Below are positions 13,750 to 26,406 of a stretch of 64,000 nucleotides of DNA, piece by piece. A program made the position numbers and the translations under genes. The stretch spans positions 1-64,000 of the forward strand of contig SEMN01000310.1 in NCBI GenBank assembly GCA_005408345.1, written 5' to 3'. The DNA is from Macquaria australasica (taxonomy: Eukaryota; Chordata; Actinopteri; Centrarchiformes; Percichthyidae). Numbering within the stretch: the first letter of the stretch is position 1; each line of letters opens with the position of its first letter. The notes under the pieces are model-generated. The model saw only the letters and a list, made by a program, of their open reading frames with translations, was not told where the DNA came from and made no database searches.

Positions 13750-14345
13750 ATTTTCCATCCATCCACCAGATGCCCTCCTTTCCCTATCACCTGACTGCCC
13801 CACCCATATGCACACCTGTTCCCACTTCCCTCATCTGCTCTGCAGTTGCCTGGCCTTCCCCACCCACCTCCTCTTCTGCATCTCATTCCCTCATCAGCCA
13901 CTCACTACATATACCGGCCCACTTCCTTTGTTCCCTTTTCAGTTTGTCGTAGTTGCTATCTGGACTTGTTTTTTTTTGCTTTTGAGTTTCTGTCACCCGA
14001 ACCCAGCCCTGGACCTGTCTATCTGCCTGTAATACGGTGGCCCTGAGAGCTCAACGCACTGGAACTTGAGAAAACACATGCAAATAGACAAAACACAAGC
14101 AAATTAAGAAAACATTTTATATCAATTTGACAACACATACGCATCATTTAGAAAATGATTGTTGTCTGAATTTTCAGCACTTTTCTGTAATGTGTTGTGT
14201 TGACTGAATTTGCAGCGCATGTGTTGTCAAATTGATGAAGATTTTTTCTTGGCCAACCTACTGTAAGCTATGTTTAACAGTAAACCCCTGATATCATCCT
14301 GCCTTCTCCACTGTCTGCATTTGGGTCCCTACCATGTTGCCACTG
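13750..14345 (+). repeat. Dispersed repeat family B, copy 1 (LTR-like), interrupted
   Basis: Shares ordered landmarks with the reverse complement of 23585-23876: 'CACCTGTTCCC', a 'CATATATACCGGCCC'-like block, 'CCTTTGTTC', a CTGCCTG block, and finally TGTCTGCATTTGGGTC (14315-14330). Copy 1 is split: the first part runs to about 14030 and the last part restarts about 14268, with a different repeat between. Copy 2 has a TAAATAAAC just before the final block, resembling the polyadenylation region of an LTR, but no TG..CA ends, primer site or gag/pol were found. The class is therefore uncertain. Confidence 0.55.
14031..14265. mobile_element. MITE-like element nested in repeat family B
   Basis: Starts near 'AATACGGTGGCCCTGAG' and ends near 'CTTGGCCAACCTA'. 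It carries an internal inverted repeat of 22 bases, 14121-14142 against 14215-14236, with one mismatch in the core (GACAACACATACGC against GCGCATGTGTTGTC). It interrupts family-B sequence that resumes at about 14268. I recognise this kind of sequence as a common short fish repeat but cannot name the superfamily. Exact ends and target duplication are not certain. Confidence 0.55.
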
Positions 14346-17300
14346 TCCTGTACTACCGCGTCACGTATGGTCTTGTTTGAAAGCAGGATTTGTGAATGCA
14401 TGCTGATGATGACTGTGCTCCTTACAAGAAAAAGTTTTTGCCATTTGTTCAAATGCCTAAAATGATATATGTTTACAATTACCTGATAAAGACCTCAGGG
14501 GGGCATATGAATTCATGTGAATGAACAAGTAACTCTGTGTCTGAAGCGAAGTCACAAGTAGAGAGAAATTAGATTGGTCAACAATAGGTGTGACTCTGAC
14601 AAAGGAGACCACTGTTTGCATCCTGATGGTCAACAATGTTGAACAACCGATAAAGTGCAAACTCCTCCCTTTTGTCATATATAACAAAACCAGGAAGCAC
14701 GCAACGTCTCCATAACCTAAAGCACACTTTCAGTTGTAGCTGCTGGGTTTGAGAGAAATTATCCTTTTATAATAAAACAAACTGGTTTATACATGAGTAG
14801 CTCAATAGTTTCTCCTCTTCATATCCAGCACATGCTGTCTGCCCTGCTTTAAACAAGACTTTGAAGGGGGTGGCCGCCTACTGCTGAGGAATTTGTAATG
14901 AAAATATCTAATAATGTTTTTGTATAGATGCTCCTAGAGCTTAATGATAAATGATCTTAGCTGCTGAAAAGACTGTTTCAAAATAACAGCGCTCTATATT
15001 ACACTGTAAAAAATACAATGTTGTTTCAGCATAAAATGAGTGACCATTGCCTTAAAATTTTAAGTTGACTGAATTAGTAATGAATAGTAACAATCTTCAA
15101 ATTAAGTTCAGTCAATGACTGAGTTACATTTACAAGAGCTGCTAGTTAAGCTTGACTTCCAGTCCACTACCTGCCTAATAATTATTGCTTTTGCTGAAAA
15201 GCTAAAGTGATAATAATTGGGCAGCATAGTCACAATTCAGGATCAGGACTGAACATGGTTTGACCAATCAGAAATGTGTTAACATTAAACCCTGGAGCAG
15301 TGATGTATAAAAACATTATAATATTCCAAATAGAGATAAACTCATCATGGGGCTTCTTGCACAGTTGCACCTTCGTTTTGAGTGTTCTCATTGAGATGTT
15401 TGACACATCCACATGCTTTGATTCATTACTTACAACTGCACATTCAATGCTCTGTTTACAAAATATAAAAAAGTATTTGATGTGATTTTGGCCATTGAGT
15501 TATTGTAATTTTCATACTAAGCATTGATAGACTGGAAAACCTGCTTTTTTACTTGCAAGTCACGTCTCAAAGACTTGAGACTTGACTCGTACTTGATCCA
15601 GAAGACTTGACTTGGACTTGAAGACTTCAAAACAGCTCTGGACCCGAGGATAATAATACGTCTAGAATTCAGTCTAACTCATTTCATTTATATACCAGTA
15701 CCTTAACAACATTAATTAAGTTTAAGGACTGTAATGGATTATGATGATTTAGTATATATTACTCACTGACAGCATACTGGACACTGATGCTGTAAAATAG
15801 TGTATCTCTAGGTGTTACTTGGAATATCAGTACAAACCATAACAAGCCTTTTTAAAGACATGCCCAATGATTTTATTCAAATGAAGCTAAATGAAGGTTA
15901 AAATAAAAGGTTAAACGAGAGGTGAGGGAGCATTTACTCAGAAGTAAACATGTAATTAATCATTCCACCTCCTTACAAGACCCTTATATCTGTGAATACT
16001 GTAGGAGAGGAATCACTGTTTATTTTCCAGTTCTGAGAACATCAACGCCCATACACCACATAAGATAGAAACCAAGTTTCTCAACAGACTTTCACTCTAG
16101 TTTTGAAGTAGACGTGATTGTTACATTGCTCCACGTAGATTAGTAAATTGACTGTTTTTCACAGAAAGTGTCTAAAATGTGAGCAGTCAGAAAAAAAAAT
16201 CTAAATCAAAAACAAAGAACCTGTCTGTTCCTTAGAGGGGCCCTGTTGTGCAAATTAAAAACAGGTCGCCAATTATCCTGGAATATGAAGAGAAACTATA
16301 TCTAAGAAATCTGGGAAATGACTATTTAAAAGTAAAACAACAGATAAAAAGGCTGTCTGGCTGTTTGCTAAGGGTCATCTACAGGTAGAACGATGGTCTG
16401 CGCAGGTCATTTTCTATTCAGAACAGCTTATCTTCATTTCTCATCCAAACTGATGGCACAGCGAGTGCTTGAGGAAAAACAGGAACATCATTAACATATG
16501 AATTTACTACGTTTGCTGTCAGACATAATTAATGGTGGCTACATCTCAAACTTAAAATGCTCCTGAAACATGCTGGGACTCTTTGATGCATCAACACGAA
16601 GACAGAGCCACGTTGACAGAGTGGGCCGATAATTCACTATTCACAGACAGCTCCTTGGCTCAATCAAACAAGGTGAAATTGGAAATAAACACATTATTTT
16701 GACGTTTAAAAACAAAGCTATTTCTTTACTAGTATTCACAAACTGCTGCTTTACTTCTAACTTTTGCATTCATGATTTCATTTCAAGGCAATTCAATGAA
16801 AACACAAAAACAAACATGTAACTACCAAACAACTTTCAGTAGTGGTCAGACTTAGCAATTAACTCCCCTTCATATGATGTAGACGATATAGTTTCTTATG
16901 TTGGTTATAGTGCAGTTGTCTTAAGATACGTTAACATACGGTATCTGCCTTAAATATTAGAAACTAAAAAAGACGACACACAATACAACATACAATGTAC
17001 AATGTCATTAAGAAAGGGAGATCTGTACATTTTCCATTTGGAATATGTGAGGGTAAGCACGTGAAAAGACAGTTTAAACCTATCTGCTCCAATCTCTATT
17101 TTTCCATGAAAATTTGTGAAAACCAATAACGATGAACCTTGATTATACTGTATACATTTCTACAGCAATATGTTTAAAAATACCAGATATAGAAAAGTAT
17201 TTCAACTATTGGTGTCATTAGGCATGAACTCAGTCATCACTTTCTCAGACCAAAGCTCAGTTTACAGTAAATGCCTCCTGTGCACCCAACTCATCAAATG

Positions 17301-19639
17301 GCCTGCCTGTACTGTGATGTTTTGTGGAGTCAAAGCAACGATTTCTACTTTCAAGCTGATGCTGCAAGACTGACTCTCCTCTCTTTGAGCATTAAAGTAA
17401 GCAACTTTCTCATTCTCTGCAATTTTCCTCTTTTTTGGAAAAAAAGATTGATCTTGCCCATTTATTTTATTTATTTTGCCTTTGTGACAAGAAAACAACT
17501 TATTTCACTGTGTTTACCCTGTCTAGCATTGGTTTTCTGCAGTAATCTGATGTTAATGAAAACCTGGTTTTCTTACCTACGGTCCGCCCACACAGGTCAT
17601 TTTAATTATCAGACCTCTGAGGACCGTGTAGGTGTGTACAGACTGAGCTTGACTGAAATCTCTCTGACCTTCCTATTAGCTTTGCTGCAACCTGTTAGGG
17701 TGGAGCAGTTATATATGGATCATTCTATGTAGTGACCTCAGATAATTCCAACATAGCTCCACCTAACTTCAACCTGAGCCAGTTAACGCAACTAGTTTTC
17801 TGCTGGAGAAACCTGATTTCTTGAGGGTGACAGTGGTGTGGTGGGATAAAAATACAGATCATTACTTGTAGCAGTGTGTCCTTGTATCCTAAATAATTAA
17901 ATCCAAAGTCTGACTAAAACTGAAATACATAAATCAAAATCAGTCAGTTTCTTCGGCTGAACAGGAGAGCATTTGTAAAACCCAGACACGAGCACACTGT
18001 AAGGAAAAACTGTGCAGTCTCGCTACACAGCTTGTTCTCTCACTGCACCGTCAGTCCAAATGTTGCAACAAAAAGCCTGCAGACTCATACCACTAATTCA
18101 CTTAAAATGAGACGGCCTTAATTCAAAAATATGGTAAAAGGATAGAGGAGGAATCTGATTACTGACCAGCTGAATGTAAGGTAACCAGCTAACTGCAGCG
18201 CATGTAAACGCCTTAACCGGATTTCTTCTAATAACCTGGTTTCTTCTGTGCATTCAAACATAATATTTTTGCTTTCCTCTGAATTCATTGTGCATTTTGG
18301 ACCAGTCCTCTTTGCTCATATCCATTCATGTGTTTTCCCACATCCCCCTATTGTTGTTATTATATCAGTTTAAAGTCTGATTCACACTATATCAAGTAAG
18401 CCTGGCAGCAGCCAATCATTGATCAGCAGCAATCCTCTTAATTTACCTAATTAGCTGCACCTGTGCAAACCCCTGATGTTGATATCCAACCACCATTTTA
18501 AGAAAAAAATCAGACTGGTTCTCCAATTATGGTGAACAAACTGATCATTAAGCCGAGATAGAGCGCTCAAAATCTAATCTTCATCTTATCAACAGCGCTT
18601 TATATGAGTAGACTAGTCTTACGTGCTCTCAGTGTGACAAACTGGTACTGACCGACTGTCAGGCTGACTTGGTGAATATAAACAATGACAAATAGGTGGC
18701 CCACTCTTACTGCGCCCGCCCTATATAAAATGAATTATATGTGACTGCCTGTGAACATTACAACTACTCTTAAAATAACTGCAGCAGTTAACTGCAAATC
18801 ATCTTGTAATAGAGTTCACTGCTTTCAAGAAATACAGGACAGTATCTTGACACAGGTCGAGTAATGTGGTTTACGTAAAACGTGTGCCTCTAGTACCTAA
18901 CAAAAACACACCCTGAAACTGCATTGAAAAAAGGAAGAAGTTCAAAGAAATATGAAACTGTACAGTTAAGAGTGCTTTTGCTGCGTTGCCCATTACAAAC
19001 TATCTAACAGCTTACTGCATTTCCAAAAGGCTTCTGGTAAACCAACTACAAGTCATATGGACTGCAAATTATCCAACCACAAAATGTCTGCATTGGTGCT
19101 AACTTGATCAAATTATCTCATTAATATTGAACTGTAACAGCACCTCGAGGCCTTCAACATCTCCTCATATGGCCGGACTGCATTTTAGCTTCACAAATGA
19201 CTCTGTGATTGGACAAAACATGCTGATATGCATTTTTGGGGGAGTGTGGAATAGCATTAGTGGTTTGGTATGGCCAGAGGGGGAGAGAGATTGGTGATTT
19301 GCAATAATTACATTAAGAAAGTGATACTGGCTGACTTACAATGGAATAAACATGAGTGCTTAATGCACCACTACATTATGCTTTCCACCCCCCCTGCATT
19401 GTTCTTAAGAAATTGGGCTTCTGAGAATTCATAATTACTTGTTTTACTCTTGGCCCAGCTTATCAAAGATTGAAATTACATTTAAGGCATGCTTCTGCCT
19501 GTGTTGTTGCAGAAGTGCTTTTGTATGCCAATATCTGGGGTGCTTATCACAGAAACTGATATCTCATATACAGGTGCTCATGGATACTCACGGCTACTCT
19601 GCCAAATTTGTCAGTGTCAAATGTAACATCTAAACTCTG
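14346..19639. other. Non-coding sequence with minor repeat fragments
   Basis: No exon recognised. A 153-codon open frame at 17271-17732 has no family resemblance. The ACTGTAAAAAAT sequence at 15003-15014 and the following 120 bases resemble the end of a dispersed fish repeat. The motif AACCTGGTTT recurs near 17560, near 17812 and near 18234, suggesting a decayed dispersed repeat between 17.55 and 18.26 kb. The rest is AT-rich single-copy sequence. Confidence 0.5.
15551..15629 (+). repeat. GACTTG-type degenerate tandem repeat
   Basis: The hexamer GACTTG and near variants (GACTCG, TACTTG) occur about nine times in 80 bases, as in dispersed minisatellites I have seen in fish DNA. Confidence 0.6.
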
Positions 19640-20479
19640 TTCAGACATGCTGGGCGAGTGAAGCCCAGAGGAGCCCTCTACAGAGGAGATCGAAGGGACC
19701 AAATGGCAGAAAATAAACAGCATGGAAAAATATGGGCTTATGATAAGTCTACAGAGAAATGGTTTGCTGGCCCTGTGCCGTTTGATATCAGTTTGAATTA
19801 GAATGATATTATTGATTTTTGCAAGAGCAGCCTGACAATGCGCCTGTAGCTAGTCCTTGGAGAGTGAAGAGACAGAGGCGGAAAAAGGCGAAGGGACAGA
19901 GGGAGGCAGGGAGGGAGATAAAGAGGAACAGGCAGAGAAAGACAGATAGAGGGAGGGAGGGAGGGAGAAGAATAGAGGCAGAAGCATGAGCGAGGGTCTA
20001 CTTTCAGAAATAGAACGACTCCCCAATCAATTGTGCGTCGGTGGCCCTGCTGTGAGACTGCAGGGGATCCCTCAGCAGGAACACATAAAGGAGAGGTCAT
20101 AATAGGCCAATACATTAGATAAATGGCATTTACTGCTATGGAAACGACTCCAACCTGGCTGGAGGTTGCCCACTGTGCTGGCAGCAGGTTTGTATTTATA
20201 GTCCTTTTCTGCACCTCGCTGTGCAATTTCTCTGACACCCTACCACCACCATCACACACACACACATACACCACCACCTCCTCTTCTTCAGCCATGTCTT
20301 GTCTATCCTCTTTCACCTCCCTTGGTCTTTGTGATCCTACATCTGATATCCTGCCACCCACGTACCCTGCTCCCCCTCTTTTCCTGCAACTGGTTCCTGG
20401 CGGCCGTGGCGTTCCAGGATGGCAGTGTTGGAGACTCACTCAAAAATGCTCTGATACACCCACTGTACCTTCCCAACAC
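19640..20479. other. Complex non-coding stretch with a purine-rich tract
   Basis: 19860-19985 is strongly purine-rich on the + strand, with GGGA repeats around 19950-19968; this purine bias creates a long open frame on the minus strand (19798-20439). The translation is dominated by low-complexity serine, proline and leucine and has no domain, so I do not call it a gene. The flanking 19640-19850 is complex sequence and a candidate for conservation testing. Confidence 0.5.
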
Positions 20480-20830
20480 CAAACGGCTAGTCGCTAAAGA
20501 CTAGGTTGGCGATGAGCTGGTGAACAGCTGAGTGGAGCATTTAGCAGCTAAAGGGCCAGATATTTCCTTCTGGAGTTGGTGGAGACCATAAACAGAGCTA
20601 AAAAAGACTGAATATTGGACTTACATTTGTCAGGTTAACTGAAACACAACCTCAAATAAATGCTAACGTTGCTACTTGTCAGCTGGATGTTTAAATAAAC
20701 AGCTGTTTGCTAAGATCACCATATCAACTTTATTAGGCGATAATATGTCAAAGTTATATGTCAAGGTTGTGTTTATAGCTTGTTGCGATGCCCCCAAGTG
20801 GCCAAAATTATTTACAGCAGGTTTAGGTCT
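20480..20830 (+). repeat. Dispersed fish repeat fragment
   Basis: Contains the successive phrases 'GTGGAGCATTTAGCAGCTAA', 'GGAGTTGGTGGAGACCA', 'GTCAGCTGGATGTTTAAATA' and 'CCCCAAGTGGCCAAAA', which I recall together, in this order, in an abundant dispersed repeat of percomorph fish. Neither end has a confident terminal repeat. No coding potential. Confidence 0.5.
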
Positions 20831-22387
20831 TACTGAGAATAAGGTTAGAAAACCTACCTAGCAAATCTATGACGCTGCTGATACAATGTTGTAAGTTCTC
20901 CTGTACTCTTGGTTTTCTCCCACAGTATTTTTTTTGCTAGAACAGGTCCCACTATTACAGTGCAGGTGAGATAAGGTAACATTTATAAATTCAAATTATC
21001 TCACATCTCGCTTTGGGAAACAATCTTGCCTCCTCCATCCCGACACAATTATTAGAACCCCATATGACAGGCATTTTAATTGGTGCTTGATAAGCAAAGT
21101 GCATTTTAGATTAAATTGTGATGATTTTAAAGATTCAACATGTGAGTCAAGCCTCTCTGAGCAATGTCGTCACTGCATGTCTTGGTCAGGGGGATGATGT
21201 GTTTTAATAGTGTGCAGATTTAGAGAGATAATGGTCTTAGAGTCTGACCCCTGGACTTATATGGCTCTGTGGTGCCATAGAAAAAAATAAAACCCCCAAA
21301 AATCTGAGGACTGCTGGTGGCGTCTCTGGCTTCTAAATAAATCATGTGGTAAACAGCCAACGGGTGACAGGGGACTGATCTGATAGTGATTATTGTTACA
21401 GAAGGGAGATTGGGGAAATGATGGCATAAATGCTTAACCCTCTGCATTTTTAATTTCTGTGGCTGGCTTTGATGTGGTTCCCGGAGTCAGTAATACAAGG
21501 ATATTTTCATTTAGAATAAAGATGCTCCTCTGCCTGTTTCCACCTTTTTCCATTTATCCTGATGTCTTAATTTCAGCTTTACTGACACCTAAAGATTTCA
21601 GAATCTATTGTGTACGAAAACACCACCTCTTCTCTCCTCCGCACTCTTTATCTCCCATTGGCGGATGAATAATTAATTCCTTATTCAAAGGAAAAGGGCA
21701 AGCAGACTCACAATATTGTCCATGAACGAGTACTTATAACCCACAGACCATTGTCACGTTCATGTCTCCCAGGGGAGCAATTCCAACACAATTTACTGAG
21801 CATGAACATTAGACTGTCAGAACCAGGCCAGAGCCCCTGCCTTCCCAACACAACAACTCTGGTCAGCTAATGCACAGGGGAGGAGAAGACATCGGGGAAG
21901 GCTTTGCTTTCAGGTAATGGCTCTTAGCGACGCCTATTCATTAAACAGAGTGTCTGAACAATAGAGCTCTACGTAATGCATCTGCTTTACACATCCTGCA
22001 TTATTTATGAGCGTAGAACAGCTTTATATTCAGAATGGGTTAAAAGCTTAAAGGTTGTTGAGGGACTTGTTTTTATTCAACTCAGTGCATTCAGTATAAT
22101 GGTGAAATTCTAAAGGGACACTGATTAAAAGCTACAATAACCAACTTCTTCACAGTAAAGTAACAATAAATAAATGATATATTGTTCTGCTGTAATAATT
22201 CTGTGCCTGTCTGTCCCCAGTGTCTATGTACATACAGGCCTATAAATTGTCCTGTTTGCCTAAAGACGTCAGTATGCTCGAAACAAACCACTTTGTATGA
22301 TGTGTCGTCCGACCTTGTCTGAAGGCAAAAGTGTTTATAGCTGTTCCGAATGGCCACACTTAAATGCGGTGTCAAAAGTTTGCCATC
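20831..22387. other. Non-coding sequence, no gene recognised
   Basis: No exon, TIR element or LINE seen. The stretch 21710-22030 is complex and less AT-rich than its surroundings and could be regulatory, which only alignment can show. Confidence 0.5.
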
Positions 22388-22390
22388 TTA

Positions 22391-22623
22391 GGCTGTAATC
22401 AGACGAAAACAGGGATTGCACCGATTAGCGCAGGTTTGTGCTGGTCGGTTGCGTTTCTCCAAAAGTTGATTCTGTTTTAATTTTTCGCTGCAGGGTTCGC
22501 TGGGTTTGTTTTTCTGGCACCCCTTGCGATCCCCACCGCCGCAGCCTAAACGCACTACCCATGTTCAAATAAATGGGAGGACTGCGTTTTTGCTGCAGCA
22601 CCTGATTTGGTCTGAATACAGCC
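22391..22623. mobile_element. PIF/Harbinger-like MITE with TTA duplications
   Basis: The left end GGCTGTAATCAGAC (22391-22404) matches the reverse complement of the right end, GGCTGTATTCAGAC (22610-22623), with one mismatch, and similarity continues inward. TTA lies immediately outside each end (22388-22390 and 22624-22626). A 3-bp TTA duplication is the hallmark of PIF/Harbinger elements. The 233-bp interior is relatively GC-rich and non-coding, so this is a non-autonomous copy. Confidence 0.75.
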
Positions 22624-22626
22624 TTA

Positions 22627-23584
22627 GAATGGGAAAAGATGCAATAATCTTTCAAATGGGGATAACAGCACACATTTTCAGACACTTTTTTCTAAGGCAT
22701 TCATAGTGTCGCACCCGGTTGTTCACACGAGAAAAGAGAAGGAAGTAGTTGAGTGAAAAATAAAAGAGCTTGAGAGAGAAGTTCAAACCCTGCTTTCTTT
22801 CTCACCTTTGCACACCTTGTCAATTGCTGCGTGAAGTGGGTGTGCTTTTCGGATTGTCCGTCTCAGAAAAGTTACAGAAATTGTTGGATGCAGCCCCCTG
22901 ATTTCCAAGGTCGGGGTAGATAGTGCTGTCGGGCAGCACTTCAGCTGAGGCATTTTGACACCTTAAACCTTGCCATTTACGAAACATGTCTTGAATTACG
23001 TCAGAAGAAAAGGAAACCTACTTCCAAACCAAGTAGAAGACACAAAATAAGATGTTAAAATGACACAAGAAGCCTTCAGAACCTACTTACTGTAGCTTAG
23101 CAAAGGTCAGCCTGCACTACCAACCTCAGACCCACAGAGAAAACAAGAAAACCTTAACACGAAATGAAATTGAGGAAAAATGGCAGGTCAAGTCAAAGAA
23201 GGAGGCCTCGAGGAATGTGTGAACAAGAGACAGAACAGCAAAATTGACAGAGACTTATAGACTTACTCCAGCCAATTGTGTCAAGTAAAGCTCAGAGTCT
23301 TTCCAGTGATCTTCTGGACATTTACGAGAGCATGCCATTTGTTGGCACCGTGGCTAGGATGGATCTGGGTGTGGACTATGAAGGAGACTTCCAGTTACTG
23401 ATGAGAGAAGACAACAAAACTAAATGTGGGGCAGAAAATATTTGACAAAGTATTTGCACCACTATAGCATCTCTCAATTTCTCCACATCTGAGGCTAACA
23501 ACCTGAAGCTGCTCAGACTTGATCTAACCAAAATGTCTGGGATTATGTGTAGAAATGACTAGCAAGAAGGGGACAATGCAAAGC
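22627..23584. other. Non-coding sequence, no gene recognised
   Basis: A + strand A-rich stretch around 23000-23560 (phrases such as 'CAGACCCACAGAGAAAACAAG') reads like a decayed transposon or processed sequence, but the frames are broken and no family could be named. Confidence 0.4.
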
Positions 23585-23876
23585 AAGTGTTGTTACGGTG
23601 CGAAGTTCAGGCAGCAGGGAAAAGACCCAAATGCAGACAGCATAGGAGCAGTTCGAGTAGTTTATTTAACAAATACCAAATTACCTTACAAATTGGTACT
23701 TGCAGGCAGGAAGATAGGCAACAGGTAAATGCAAGTTCATGCATAGAGAACAAAGGAAGGGGACCGATATATATAGGGAAGTGACTGATTGTGAAGTGGA
23801 ATCTGGGGCAGGTGAGTAATGGGGAGCAGGTGTGGCTAATCAATGAGAGACACGAGGGCAGGAACTGAAGAGACGT
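23585..23876 (-). repeat. Dispersed repeat family B, copy 2 (LTR-like)
   Basis: On the minus strand this copy runs from 'CACACCTGCTCCCCATTACT' through a TATATATATCGGTCCCC block and 'CCTTTGTTC' to 'TAAATAAACTACTCGAACTG' and 'GTCTGCATTTGGGTC', in the same order as the copy at 13750-14345. The TAAATAAA is where a polyadenylation signal would sit in an LTR. No internal retroelement genes adjoin it, so it would be a solo terminal fragment if it is an LTR. Confidence 0.5.
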
Positions 23877-23878
23877 AA

Positions 23879-24304
23879 GTGCGTTCTCACTGGTAAGTAT
23901 GGCAAAATGCAGTGTACTATAAGTACCTGGATGGTGTATACAAAACCGCCAGAAAGTTGAGTGTGGAACTCTGCACACTTCTCACCCTCAACGGTCGCCA
24001 TCTTGGTCACGTAGCGGAAGGGGAGGGACCACCAACGTATGACAATGGCGGCCGCGGTTGCGATTGTTACGGCTAAAAGCAAAAGCACGTTCATTTTTAA
24101 TATAATTGAATTGAAGTCAAGTGTGCAAACGTGTGGGCAGATATTTCGGCGTGCAGCAATCACAGTAAAATGTTGGTGATAATGCTCCACCCGGTTGCAA
24201 TCCGTCATTAAAAAGAAAAAAATTAACGCACTACAGTAGTACATAGTGTACACAGTATACTGCATGTAAGTGTACTAACGGGAGTACGCGATTTGAGACA
24301 CAGC
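23879..24304. mobile_element. Possible TWA-flanked MITE
   Basis: The right end reads, on the minus strand, GCTGTGTCTCAAATCGCGTA, a terminal type I recall from fish MITEs, followed outside by TTA (24305-24307). The left end GTGCGTTCTCACTGGTAAGT is only loosely similar, with TAA outside (23876-23878). The interior carries a GC-rich block (24000-24070). It abuts repeat family B directly. Boundaries and class are tentative. Confidence 0.35.
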
Positions 24305-24660
24305 TTAAGATACTCTAACTTCTCACCAGCAGCAGCCATGTTTCCTGCTAACTATCCCATATCCCAGCTGTATCACCGAGTTGAGAAACCTGACCTCCAA
24401 ATGCCACCTTACAATTGCCTGTACAAAGCCTGCATTCTTTGTGAAAGTGGCCTCTCTCTGGTTTTGAAAAGAGTATGTAAAATGTAAAATAAAAAAAAAA
24501 TAAAAAAGTCTGACATTTGTTGCCAGAAAATGTCAGTTGTGGACCAAACTGCATTACACAAGACACACATTCATACTCACTGCCACATTACATTAAGTCA
24601 GCATTTTGGTGAATTTAGACCATGTTCACTGGTCAGATGCATGGAATATGTTATATTATT

Positions 24661-25201
24661 AGCAATGCTAACAGTGTGGCTCCAGGGATGGCAATGTCGG
24701 TTAGTCGGTCCACCACTTTGGGCCAGACTGAAATATCTCAACAACTATGGGATGGATTGCCATGAAATTTTGTACAGACATTTATGGTTCACAGAGGATT
24801 TAATGACTTTATCTCTTGACTTTAACTCAAGCGCCATTTGTCACTATTTTATAGATTGCCATTAAACTTTGTACAGACATTCATGTCCCCATTGAATGAA
24901 TTGTAATCACTCCTAGCGCCATCATCAGGTCATAATTTGAATGTGTCCAATACTTTGGTTTATGACCAAATACCTGCAAAACTAATGACATTCCCATCAG
25001 CTTCAGTTGTACTATGTGTTTAGCGCTACATTAGCAAATGTTAGCATGATAACACGCTAAACTAAGATGGTGAACATGGTAAACATTATACCTGCTAAAC
25101 ATCAGCATGTTAAAATTGTCAATGTGAACATGTTAGCATGCTGATGTTAGCATTTAGCCTAAAGCATAGCTGTATCTAAGTACATCCTCACAGAGCAGCT
25201 A
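24661..25201 (+). repeat. Dispersed repeat family A, copy 2
   Basis: Matches copy 1 (4983-5575) over its first half, including GGGATGGCAATGTCGGTTAG-type sequence and 'GGATTGCCATGAAATTTTGT'. It also contains the family's 3' half: 'ACCAAATACCTGCAAAACTA' and a stretch of 'GTTAGCATG' units with their inverted forms (25030-25160). It lacks one or more of copy 1's internal periodic blocks. Confidence 0.8.
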
Positions 25202-26406
25202 GGGTGTTTTAATGCACTGAAGCTGTATCGTGCTCCAGTATTGATTTTCTTTGAATCTGTATTTTATTGCCACCAGGATACCCATTCTCAAGAAATCAGA
25301 TAAAGGTAAGACTTTACCGCTTTTGGACAGGCTGCTCTTTGAGCAGTAACCAGCCCAAAATATTACCGGGCCACCAGAATTTCTCCCGATCCCTCTATCA
25401 CTGCAAGGAACCCAAGCAGACCAATGACTGTTCTTGTGGTCTCCACATGGCATTTCTATTGTCTGAACATGTAGTTACATTTTTGAGGAGATGAATGTCA
25501 TCTCCGGAGCCTCTGCTTGTAGTTGCTGCAACACCCTGCCTCACATGTATAAATCCGGCATAACACACACATATACATTGGCATACAGTACATGCAAAAA
25601 TTCACACACACTAACACACACGCAGAGCTGGCATCTATTTCTGTGTTCTCGTTACAGATGGGGATGTAGGAGTGATTTAATGAGGTGTGTGTGTGTGTGT
25701 TAGAGGGGTGATAGTGGGGGTAATTGTCAGCCTGCTGGTAAATCCTGTCCTCTATAACCTCTCACTTCCACCTATATCATCGCCTCTCAGCTTCCAGCTG
25801 AGTGTGTACATGTATGTGTTTTACAGTGTTAATAAAATGTCACACAAGTACAACATATTGTATATCCATACACACAGAGATAACATAAGAAATAGCAAAG
25901 ACAGAGATAATATAGACATGAATTAGACATATTAATGTTCAGATAAACCCTGTGCACACCAATTAAATGGATATGTGTATATTCTATATTTATGTACAAA
26001 TTCTGTTTGTGCCCATTATGCATGAATGTTGCACTGTATACAGCAATCCCCTAACCTAAATAGCCTAAATAGCAAGACCCACTTTCAGGCACAATACCTT
26101 ATTGTCTCTGACAGCGAGTTAATCACACAACACAATAAACAAAATATCACTGCAAACAGCAACTACGAGTCCAAGCTGAAATTGGGTCAAATCATTTAAT
26201 AGTGTGTAACCTTGATTCATCATTGTGGGAAGGTGTTTTATTTCAAATATGAAACATTTTACTGAAAGTTCCATCTTTAGGACACCATGGTGCCCGAGTG
26301 CAAGAAACAAAAACTGTGATTTCATTTTTTCATTAATTCATTGTAAATATGTTTAAGCATTCAAACCACATGGCTAGAAGGATTAGCTTTTTTTTATATT
26401 AGTAAA
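25202..26406. other. Non-coding sequence with short TG/CA tracts
   Basis: No exon recognised. A (GT)n run lies at 25685-25701, and CACACA-rich sequence near 25560-25620. The short frames here are low in complexity. Confidence 0.55.

Noticed and set aside
13611..14046. Several overlapping open frames of 66-113 codons
   Set aside because: They lie within pyrimidine-rich dispersed repeat family B and have no protein-family features.
17271..17732. 153-codon open frame on the + strand
   Set aside because: No recognisable domain or homology from memory, and it lies in AT-rich sequence with repeat-like motifs (AACCTGGTTT) at its end.
19798..20439. 213-codon open frame on the minus strand, the longest in the window
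   Set aside because: Its length comes from a purine-rich tract; the translation is low-complexity Ser/Pro/Leu in its second half, without domains or splice context.
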